Positions 1 to 6,838 of a DNA stretch of 64,000 nucleotides are shown here, one piece after another. The stretch covers positions 62,001 through 126,000 of the forward strand of contig NZ_JBHYMS010000005.1 of assembly GCF_042743185.1 (NCBI RefSeq). Direction: 5' to 3'. The notes under the pieces were generated by a model. The model was not told the origin of the DNA. It saw only the letters and a list, made by a program, of their open reading frames with translations, and did no database searches. The stretch's first letter is position 1. Each line of letters begins with the position of its first letter. The translations under genes were made by a program, and so were the position numbers. The stretch comes from Inquilinus sp042743185. GTDB lineage: Bacteria; Pseudomonadota; Alphaproteobacteria; DSM-16000; Inquilinaceae.

Positions 1-430
1 TGGTCGAGACCACGGTGACGCGGACGCCCTTGCGCTGGATCGCCTCGACCAGCCGCTTGAAGTCGCCGTCGCCGGAGAACAGCAGGATGTGGTCGGCCCG
101 GTCGGCCATCTCCAGCGCGTCGATCGCCAGGTCGATGTCGACATTGCCCTTGACCCGGCGCCGGCCCTGGCTGTCGGTGTACTCGCGCAGCGGCTTGGTG
201 ACCATGCTGTAGCCGTTGTAGTCGAGCCAGTCGATCAGCGGGCGTATGGGAGAATATTCCTGATCCTCGATCAGCGTGGTATAATAGAAGGCGCGGATCA
301 GGCGACCCTTCTTGGCGAACAGGTCGAGCAGCCGGCGATAGTCGATATCGAAACCAAGGGAACGGGCCGCGCCATAAAGGTTGGCGCCGTCAATGAATAT
401 TGCGAGCCGTTCTTCCTTATAGAATATCAT
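1..430 (-). CDS. NYN-domain (LabA/DUF88-like) protein, 3' end outside window
   Basis: Read on the minus strand from the ATG at 428-430, the product opens with an IFIDGANLY stretch typical of NYN (PIN-like) nuclease domains. It continues with DVDLAID-type and LLFSGDGDF motifs that carry further acidic residues of the predicted metal site. About 143 codons are visible and the stop lies beyond base 1. The family is thought to act on RNA, but the substrate is unknown. It is transcribed divergently from rpoZ. The domain is easy to recognise; the role is not known from the sequence. Confidence 0.85.
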   Translation of the reverse strand, partial: MIFYKEERLAIFIDGANLYGAARSLGFDIDYRRLLDLFAKKGRLIRAFYYTTLIEDQEYSPIRPLIDWLDYNGYSMVTKPLREYTDSQGRRRVKGNVDIDLAIDALEMADRADHILLFSGDGDFKRLVEAIQRKGVRVTVVST

Positions 431-642
431 GTGCGTTCCTTCGCGGCAGGGGACAGGTTGACAGATTGGGTTCGCTACCCACTTTGCAAGGAGCGGTCAA
501 CGGTTCGCGACGAGGCTTGCGCATCCGCCGCATCTGCGCTACGTGGTCCGCCCTTCGGTATAACAAAGATGCGGCCGTTGCGTTGCATCCATCATGTCAC
601 GATTCTATCGTCGTGGCTCTTTTCGTGCAGGAGCGGTAGCCC

Positions 643-1089
643 ATGGCTCGCGTCACCGTCGAGGATTGCGTCCTCAAGATCCCCAACCGGTTCGATCTCG
701 TGCTGATGGCCGCCCAGCGCGCCCGCGACATTTCGTCCGGCGCTTCGCTGACCATCGACCGCGACGACGACAAGAACCCGGTGGTGGCGCTGCGCGAGAT
801 CGCCGACGAGACGGTCGTGCTCGACGGCTTGCGGGAAGCCCTGGTCAAGGGCCACCAGAAGCTGGCCGAGATCGACGAGGCCGATGAGGAGATCATCGAG
901 CTGATGGCCGGCGAGGAGGAGTGGCTCAAGGCCGGCGTGGCGCCGCAGAGCCCGGCCGGCGCGGTCGGCTCGGACGAGGAGTCCACCTTCGGCATCGAGT
1001 CCGCCGAGGAGGATGCGGAGGGCGAGGCCGAGGACGAAGAGGACGGCCGCGGCGACCTGGAAATCGGCTCCTCCGAAGACGACATCTGA
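643..1089 (+). CDS. rpoZ: RNA polymerase omega subunit
   Basis: The 148-aa product begins MARVTVEDCVLKIPNRFDLV, the hallmark of RpoZ, followed by AAQRARDIS and VVALREIA helices that clamp the beta-prime tail. It assists RNA polymerase assembly and in many bacteria is a ppGpp target. It is longer than the E. coli protein (about 91 aa) because of a C-terminal tail from about residue 100 rich in Glu and Asp, a type of extension seen in alphaproteobacteria. It lies directly upstream of the ppGpp synthetase gene, a conserved pairing. The ATG at 643 follows an AGGAGCGGTAG ribosome site. Confidence 0.97.
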   Translation: MARVTVEDCVLKIPNRFDLVLMAAQRARDISSGASLTIDRDDDKNPVVALREIADETVVLDGLREALVKGHQKLAEIDEADEEIIELMAGEEEWLKAGVAPQSPAGAVGSDEESTFGIESAEEDAEGEAEDEEDGRGDLEIGSSEDDI

Positions 1090-1197
1090 TCCGAGCGGAA
1101 CTGCCCGGCATGGTGTCAGGCCGCCTGTCGGGAGATCGATGATGCGGCTTGACCGGTCGGGCGACGGAATGGCTGCCGCGCGCCCGCCGAATTTGAT

Positions 1198-1218
1198 CCA
1201 CAATGCAGCGGATTGTGG
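1198..1218. promoter_or_regulatory. Palindrome CCACAAT-N7-ATTGTGG upstream of rsh
   Basis: Perfect 7-bp inverted arms (1198-1204 and 1212-1218) are separated by GCAGCGG and lie 67-87 bp before the rsh start. The size and spacing are operator-like. I do not recognise the regulator. An 11-mer from this site (GATTGTGGTTC) recurs before nrdR at 26754. Confidence 0.4.
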
Positions 1219-1231
1219 TTCAACATATTGT

Positions 1232-1253
1232 CCGGGCGGGTGTGCCCGCCCGG
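1232..1253 (+). other. Strong leader hairpin before rsh
   Basis: The sequence CCGGGCGGG-TGTG-CCCGCCCGG can form a 9-bp GC stem with a four-base loop in the 5' region of rsh, about 30 bases before the chosen ATG. No T-run follows, so it is not a classical intrinsic terminator. It could stall transcription or affect translation. Function is inferred only from structure. Confidence 0.45.
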
Positions 1254-1284
1254 GAGAATGGCTTATGGATCGGTGGCGCGCGGC

Positions 1285-3450
1285 ATGATCCGCCAATATG
1301 AGCTGGTCGAGCGTGTCAAGGCTTACGACCCGTCGGCGGACGAGGATCTGATCAACCGCGCCTATGTTTATTCGATGAAGGCGCACGGGTCGCAGAAGCG
1401 CGCCTCCGGCGACCCCTATTTCGTCCATCCGATCGAGGTCGCCGGCATCCTCGCCGGCATGAAGCTCGACACCGGCTCGATCGTCACCGGCCTCCTGCAC
1501 GACACGGTGGAGGACACCGGGGCGACGCTGAGCGAGCTCGAGGGCCTGTTCGGGCGCGAGACGGCGCAGCTGGTCGACGGCGTCACCAAGCTGTCGAAGC
1601 TGGAGTTGCAGAGCGACCAGTCCAAGCAGGCGGAGAATTTCCGCAAGCTGGTGCTGGCGATGTCCAAGGACATCCGCGTGCTGCTGGTCAAGCTGGCCGA
1701 CCGGCTGCACAACATGCGCACCCTCGGCGCCTTCAACAACGAGGAGAAGCGCCGGCGGATCGCGCGCGAGACGCTGGAGATCTACGCGCCGCTGGCCGAG
1801 CGTATCGGCATGCACGGCATGCAGGAGGAGCTGGAGGACCTGGCCTTCGCCCAGCTCCACCCCGATGCGCGCGAGAGCATCGTCCGCCGCCTGGCCCAGC
1901 TGCGCGAGGAAGGCCAGGACGTCGTCTCCAAGATCATCGCCGAGCTGCAGCGGGTGCTGGAGGAGGGCGGGCTCGAGGCCAACGTCCTCGGCCGCGAGAA
2001 GCGCCCATACTCGATCTGGCGCAAGATGCAGCGCAAGAACATGGCGTTCGAGCAGCTGACCGACATCATGGCCTTCCGGATCGTGGTCGAGACCGAGGGC
2101 GACTGCTACCACGCGCTCGGCCTGATCCACGGCCGCTACGCCTCGCTGCCCGGCCGATTCAAGGATTACATCTCGACGCCGAAGCCGAACGGCTACCGGT
2201 CGCTGCACACCGCCGTGATCGGGCCGATGCGGCAGCGCATCGAGGTCCAGATCCGCACCGGCGACATGCAGGAGATCGCGGAGCTCGGCGTCGCCGCGCA
2301 CTGGGCCTACAAGCAGGACGAGCGGAACCAGGACGGCACCCAGTACCGCTGGCTGCGCGACCTGCTCGACATCGTCGACCAGGCCCAGAAGCCCGAGGAG
2401 TTCCTGGAGCACACCAAGCTGGCCCTGTTCCAGGACCAGGTGTTCTGCTTCACCCCGAAGGGCGCGGTGATCGCCCTGCCGCAGGGCGCGACGCCGGTCG
2501 ACTTCGCCTATGCCGTGCACAGCGAGATCGGCAACACCTGCGTCGGCGCCCGGGTCAACGGCCGGATGGTCACCCTGCGCCACCTGCTGCAGAACGGCGA
2601 CCAGGTCGAGATCATCACCTCGAAGACCTCGACGCCGTCGCCGGAATGGGAGCGCTTCGTCGCCACCGGCAAGGCGCGGGCCTGCATCCGGCGCTTCATC
2701 CGCGCCCAGCAGCATGACGAGCACGCCAAGCTCGGCCGGTCGATGCTGCAGGGCGTGTTCCGGCAGGAGGGCTACGAGTTCTCCGACAAGGCGCTGGAAG
2801 GCGTGCTCAAGATCTTCAAGGCCGGCGAGCCCGATGACATCCTGGCCAATGTCGGGGCCGGGGTGCTGGGCGCGCGCGACGTGTTCCACGCCGTCTTCCC
2901 CGGCCATCGCGCCCAGGTGCAGCAGGAGAAGGAGCGCTCGGGCAAGGTCGTGCCGCTCAGCCGGGCGCGCAAGGCCGCCACCGGCTCCGGCCAGGGGGCG
3001 ATCCCGATCCGCGGCCTGATCCCGAACCTCGCCGTGCACTATGCCCGCTGCTGCCACCCGATCCCGGGCGACCGCATCGTCGGCATCGTCACCACCGGCA
3101 AGGGCGTGACCATCCACACCATCGACTGCGACACGCTGGAGAGCTTCTACAACGCGCCGGAGCGCTGGCTGGACGTCAGCTGGGACGCGGGTGTCGACGC
3201 CGCCGAGGACCATGTCGGCCGGATCCAGGTGACGATCAGCAACGAGCCGGGCAGCCTGGGCACGCTGACCACGGTGATCGGCAAGAACGGTGGCAACATC
3301 ACCAATCTCAAGATCACCAGCCGCTCGGTCGACTTCTTCGAGATCCTGATCGACATCGACGTCAAGGACGTCAAGCACCTCACCAACATCATCGCGGCCC
3401 TCCGCGCCATGCCCGTCATCAGCGCGGTGGACCGTGCCCGCAGCCGCTGA
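1285..3450 (+). CDS. rsh: Bifunctional (p)ppGpp synthetase/hydrolase (Rsh)
   Basis: This 721-aa cytosolic enzyme makes and degrades (p)ppGpp, the stringent-response alarmone. The order is HD hydrolase domain (HDTVED at residues 72-77 intact), synthetase domain (RFKD near 291-294 and the GYRSLHT motif), TGS domain (about 375-435) and a C-terminal ACT domain (about 640-715). RFKD matches the RXKD signature of bifunctional enzymes, not the EXDD of RelA. An in-frame ATG at 1213 would add 24 residues of low quality; MIRQYELVERVKAYDP at 1285 fits the family start. It follows rpoZ, as is common in this class. Confidence 0.96.
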   Translation: MIRQYELVERVKAYDPSADEDLINRAYVYSMKAHGSQKRASGDPYFVHPIEVAGILAGMKLDTGSIVTGLLHDTVEDTGATLSELEGLFGRETAQLVDGVTKLSKLELQSDQSKQAENFRKLVLAMSKDIRVLLVKLADRLHNMRTLGAFNNEEKRRRIARETLEIYAPLAERIGMHGMQEELEDLAFAQLHPDARESIVRRLAQLREEGQDVVSKIIAELQRVLEEGGLEANVLGREKRPYSIWRKMQRKNMAFEQLTDIMAFRIVVETEGDCYHALGLIHGRYASLPGRFKDYISTPKPNGYRSLHTAVIGPMRQRIEVQIRTGDMQEIAELGVAAHWAYKQDERNQDGTQYRWLRDLLDIVDQAQKPEEFLEHTKLALFQDQVFCFTPKGAVIALPQGATPVDFAYAVHSEIGNTCVGARVNGRMVTLRHLLQNGDQVEIITSKTSTPSPEWERFVATGKARACIRRFIRAQQHDEHAKLGRSMLQGVFRQEGYEFSDKALEGVLKIFKAGEPDDILANVGAGVLGARDVFHAVFPGHRAQVQQEKERSGKVVPLSRARKAATGSGQGAIPIRGLIPNLAVHYARCCHPIPGDRIVGIVTTGKGVTIHTIDCDTLESFYNAPERWLDVSWDAGVDAAEDHVGRIQVTISNEPGSLGTLTTVIGKNGGNITNLKITSRSVDFFEILIDIDVKDVKHLTNIIAALRAMPVISAVDRARSR

Positions 3451-3537
3451 CCGCCTGCCCGGGCGGGCGTGGCTGCGACCAATGTCGCCCTCACCGGCGA
3501 TTGATTTCCCTTCGCCGCCGGACCATACAGGGGCGCC

Positions 3538-4305
3538 ATGAGCCAGCACCAGAAGTCGATCGACATGTCGAAGAAGAAGGGCGGATGGGTCGAAACCATC
3601 CTGACCGTGGTCTATGCGATCGCGATCGCCTTCGGCATCCGCACGGTCGCCTTCGAGCCGTTCAACATCCCGTCCGGCTCGATGATCCCGACGCTGCTGG
3701 TGGGCGACTACCTGTTCGTCTCGAAATTCTCCTACGGCTACAGCAACCAGACGATCGCCTTCGGCCTGCCGCTGTTCAGCGGCCGCATCCTCGGCAGCCC
3801 GCCGCAGCGCGGCGACGTCGCCGTGTTCCGCCTGCCGAAGGACACCTCGGTCGACTACGTCAAGCGCGTGATCGGCCTGCCCGGCGACCGCGTCCGGGTC
3901 ACCGGCGGACGGCTCTACATCAACGGCCAGATGGCCGAGCGCCGCGAGATCGAGCCCTTCGTGATGACGCAGTACGGGCAGCGCATCCTCTATCACCAGT
4001 ACATCGAGACGCTGCCGGGCACGGATGGCGGCGCGCCGGTCGATCATCGGATCCTCGAGATCGACGACAACCAGCGCTATGACGACACCCCGGAATACGA
4101 GGTGCCGCCGAGCCACTATTTCATGATGGGCGACAACCGGGACAACAGCTTGGACAGCCGGGCCGATGTCGGCTACGTGCCGGTCGAGAACTTCGTCGGC
4201 CGGGCCGAGTTCCTGTGGTTCAGCCTCGACGACGCCAGCTTCTGGCAGGTCTGGAAATGGCCGTTCGCGCTTCGCTTCAGCCGCATGTTCACGGGGATCC
4301 ACTGA
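3538..4305 (+). CDS. lepB: Signal peptidase I
   Basis: The 255-aa membrane protease removes signal peptides from exported proteins. One N-terminal membrane segment (about residues 18-35) is followed by the catalytic serine in PSGSM (Ser48) and the general-base lysine in DYVKRVIG (Lys109). The conserved MGDNRDNSLDSR block is near the C-terminus. A second in-frame ATG at 3565 (MSKKKGG) is an alternative start. It heads the run lepB-rnc-era; the pdxJ and acpS genes that often precede lepB in alphaproteobacteria are absent here. Confidence 0.96.
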   Translation: MSQHQKSIDMSKKKGGWVETILTVVYAIAIAFGIRTVAFEPFNIPSGSMIPTLLVGDYLFVSKFSYGYSNQTIAFGLPLFSGRILGSPPQRGDVAVFRLPKDTSVDYVKRVIGLPGDRVRVTGGRLYINGQMAERREIEPFVMTQYGQRILYHQYIETLPGTDGGAPVDHRILEIDDNQRYDDTPEYEVPPSHYFMMGDNRDNSLDSRADVGYVPVENFVGRAEFLWFSLDDASFWQVWKWPFALRFSRMFTGIH

Positions 4306-4997
4306 CCGCCGGGTCGGAAGAGGGGCTCGACGCGTTCGCCCGGCGGCTCGGTCACGCCTTCCGCGAGCCGATGCTGCTGGTCGAGGCGCTGACGCATCCC
4401 AGCGTCAGCGGCCAGAAGCGGCGCATCGCCAAGCACGGCTATGAGCGGCTGGAGTTTCTGGGCGACCGGGTGCTCGGTCTGGTCATCGCCGAATGGCTGC
4501 TCGAGCGCTTCCCGAAGGAGGCCGAGGGCGCCATCGCCAAGCGCCACGTCGCCCTGGTGCGGCGCGAGGCGCTGGTCGATGTGGCCCGGGCGATCGGCCT
4601 CGGCCGCCATCTCGTGCTGTCGCCGGGCGAGGAGGTGGTCGGCCGCGAGAACCCGACCATCCTGGCCGATGCCTGCGAGGCGGTGATCGGCGCGCTCTAC
4701 CGCGACGGCGGGCTCGCGGCCGCGGCCGGCTTCATCCGCGGGGCCTGGGCCGGCTTCATCGTTCAGAACGCGGCGCCGCCGCAGGATCCGAAATCGGCGC
4801 TGCAGCAATGGGCGCTCGCCCGCGGCCTCAAGCTGCCGCGCTATGTCGAGGTGTCGCGCGGCGGCAGCGACCACCTGCCGGTCTTCGAGATCCGGGTCGA
4901 GATCGAAGGCCAGCCGGCCGCTACCGCCAGCGGCCCGTCGAAACGGGTGGCCGAGCGCGACGCCGCCGCCGCTCTCCTGCAAAGGCTTTCCTCATGA
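4257..4997 (+). CDS. rnc: Ribonuclease III
   Basis: This double-strand RNA endonuclease processes rRNA and mRNA. The N-terminal RNase III domain has ERLEFLGDRVLGLVIAEWLL, which carries the acidic catalytic residues. A double-stranded RNA-binding domain lies at the C-terminus, ending with the Ala-rich helix AERDAAAALLQRL. The start is uncertain: ATG 4257 (246 aa) overlaps lepB by 49 bases, ATG-like choices further up overlap more, and a CTG at 4302 would sit exactly on the lepB stop (CTGA). Homologs usually begin close to the LGHAFREP segment, which favours a short N-terminus. The stop overlaps the era start (ATGA). Confidence 0.94.
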   Translation: MAVRASLQPHVHGDPLTAGSEEGLDAFARRLGHAFREPMLLVEALTHPSVSGQKRRIAKHGYERLEFLGDRVLGLVIAEWLLERFPKEAEGAIAKRHVALVRREALVDVARAIGLGRHLVLSPGEEVVGRENPTILADACEAVIGALYRDGGLAAAAGFIRGAWAGFIVQNAAPPQDPKSALQQWALARGLKLPRYVEVSRGGSDHLPVFEIRVEIEGQPAATASGPSKRVAERDAAAALLQRLSS

Positions 4998-5899
4998 CCG
5001 AAGCTGCGACGCGCTGCGGGTTCGTCGCCCTGATCGGCGCCCCCAACGCCGGCAAGTCGACCCTGCTCAACACCCTGGTCGGCACCAAGGTCGCGATCGT
5101 CTCGCCGAAGGTGCAGACCACCCGCAGCCGGGTGCTCGGCATCCTCACCGAGGGCGCGGCCCAGATCGTGTTCGTCGACACCCCCGGCATCTTCAAGCCG
5201 CGCCGGCGGCTCGACCGCGCCATGGTCGCTGCGGCCTGGGGCGGGGCGGCCGAAGCCGACCTGGTGCTGCTGCTGGTCGACGCATCGCTGAAGGGCGTGC
5301 GCGAGGAGACCCGCGGCATCGTCGGGAAGCTGGCGGAGACCAAGCGCCAGGCGATCCTGATCCTGAACAAGACCGACGCGGTGCGGCCGGAGGTGCTGCT
5401 GGCCCTGGCGGCCGACCTCAACGCCTCCGGCGTGTTCACCGACACCTTCATGATCTCGGCCCTGACCGGCGACGGTGTCGACGACCTGCGCCGCCACCTG
5501 GCCGCGCATCTGCCGGAGGGGCCGTGGCTGTTCCCGGACGACCAGGTCTCCGACATGCCGATGCGCCTCCTGGCGGCCGAGATCACGCGCGAGAAGCTGT
5601 TCCTGCGGCTGCAGCAGGAGCTGCCCTATGCGGTCGCGGTCGAGACCGAGAGCTGGGAGGAGCAGCCGGACGGCAGCGTCCGCATCTCCCAGATCATCTA
5701 CGTCCAGCGCGACGGCCAGAAGGCGATCGTGCTCGGCCGCGGCGGCCAGATGATCAAGGCGGTCGGCACTGCCGCCCGGCTGGAGCTGGAGGAGATCACC
5801 GAGCAGCGGGTGCACCTGTCGCTGTTCGTCAAGGTGCGCGAGAACTGGCTCGACGACCCCGCCCGCTATTCGGTCTGGGGGCTGGACTACGACGCGTGA
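4994..5899 (+). CDS. era: GTPase Era
   Basis: The 301-aa GTPase binds 16S rRNA and helps assemble the 30S subunit. G1 is GAPNAGKST, G3 is DTPG and G4 is NKTD. A C-terminal KH RNA-binding domain carries VLGRGGQMIKAVG. The ATG at 4994 overlaps the rnc stop by four bases, so the two are translationally coupled. The reading frame is open far upstream, but those codons are antisense-like filler inside rnc. Era follows rnc in most proteobacteria. Confidence 0.97.
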   Translation: MTEAATRCGFVALIGAPNAGKSTLLNTLVGTKVAIVSPKVQTTRSRVLGILTEGAAQIVFVDTPGIFKPRRRLDRAMVAAAWGGAAEADLVLLLVDASLKGVREETRGIVGKLAETKRQAILILNKTDAVRPEVLLALAADLNASGVFTDTFMISALTGDGVDDLRRHLAAHLPEGPWLFPDDQVSDMPMRLLAAEITREKLFLRLQQELPYAVAVETESWEEQPDGSVRISQIIYVQRDGQKAIVLGRGGQMIKAVGTAARLELEEITEQRVHLSLFVKVRENWLDDPARYSVWGLDYDA

Positions 5900-5920
5900 C
5901 CGGTGCGGTCGCTCTTTTGG

Positions 5921-6010
5921 TGTCATTGCCGGGCTTGACCCGGCAATCCAGGGGCCACCAAGAACCGCTCTGGCTGCCCCTGGATCCTCGGGTCAAGCCC
6001 GAGGATGACA
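5921..6010. repeat. REP-like palindromic repeat, copy 1
   Basis: A 90-bp unit is bounded by TGTCAT and its complement ATGACA. It has two hairpin arms, TTGCCGGGCTTGACCCGGCAA and CCTCGGGTCAAGCCCGAGG, and an inner CCAGGGGC/GCCCCTGG stem. It sits in the era-recO gap. A shorter relative of the same design lies at 9070-9147. Elements built on 'GGGCTTGACCCGGG' are a common intergenic repeat type in alphaproteobacteria. Confidence 0.8.
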
Positions 6011-6093
6011 GAAAGAGGGGAGGCGCCCAATCCCAGGTTCAGATGTTCCCGTTTCGTGCTATACGGTCTGGATGACGTTGGACGGGGCATGAT

Positions 6094-6828
6094 GTGGACT
6101 GGCGCGACGACGGCATCGTCCTGACCGTCCGCCCGCATGGCGAGGCGGCGCTGATCACCGGCGTGCTGACCCGCGGGCACGGCCGCCATCTCGGCGTCGT
6201 CCACGGCCAGCGCCGGCGGGCGCAGCTGCCGCCCGGCACGCTGGTCTCGGCGCAGTGGCGCGGCCGCCTGGCCGACCATCTCGGCACCTGGACGCTCGAG
6301 GTCGACCGCACCCCGGCCGCCGCGATCATGGATGAGCCGCTGCGCCTCCTGGCCCTGGTCTCGGCCTGCGCCGTGCTCGACGCCGCCTTGGCCGAGCGGC
6401 AGCCGCTGCCGGCCGCCTACGACGGCACGCTGGCCTTCCTCGACACGCTGCCGACGCCGCATTGGGACGCCGCCTATGTGCAGTGGGAGGTCGGGATGCT
6501 CGGCGTGCTCGGCTTCGGCCTCGACGTCTCGCGCTGCGCCGTCACCGGCAGCAACGACCATCTCGCCTTCATCAGCCCGCGGACGGGCAGGGCGGTGTCG
6601 CTCTCCGCCGCCGGGCCCTATCGCGACCGGCTGCTGCCGCTGCCCGGCTTCCTGACCGGGCGCGAACCGCCCACTCCCGCCGCGGTGGCCGAGGGGCTGG
6701 ACCTCGCCGGCCATTTCGTCGACCGCCACCTCTTCGCCCAGGCCGGGAAGGCGCCGCCCGAGGCGCGGACCCGATTTGTCGAGGCCTACCGCCGAAGCGC
6801 GCTTCGGTCGGCCGCGCCGTTGCGCTAG
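6094..6828 (+). CDS. recO: DNA repair protein RecO
   Basis: The 244-aa recombination mediator works with RecR to load RecA onto SSB-coated DNA. The start MDWRDDGIVLTVRPHGE (GTG at 6094) is the standard N-terminal OB-fold opening of RecO. The middle is helical, and the segment around RCAVTGS corresponds to the zinc-ribbon region, but only one of the usual cysteines is clear, so metal binding is doubtful. It lies between era and parC. No better ATG is in frame; the ATG at 6092 is in another frame. Confidence 0.9.
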   Translation: MDWRDDGIVLTVRPHGEAALITGVLTRGHGRHLGVVHGQRRRAQLPPGTLVSAQWRGRLADHLGTWTLEVDRTPAAAIMDEPLRLLALVSACAVLDAALAERQPLPAAYDGTLAFLDTLPTPHWDAAYVQWEVGMLGVLGFGLDVSRCAVTGSNDHLAFISPRTGRAVSLSAAGPYRDRLLPLPGFLTGREPPTPAAVAEGLDLAGHFVDRHLFAQAGKAPPEARTRFVEAYRRSALRSAAPLR

Positions 6829-6838
6829 AATCACGGAC

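Noticed and set aside
455..486. TTGACA promoter for rpoZ
   Set aside because: TTGACA at 458-463 is good, but the expected -10 position (ACTTTG) is poor. Not strong enough to list.
592..4302. 1236-codon minus-strand open frame
   Set aside because: It runs antisense across rpoZ, rsh and lepB. Its protein is low complexity (Asp, His, Leu, Val, Arg rich), the usual shadow of GC-rich codons.
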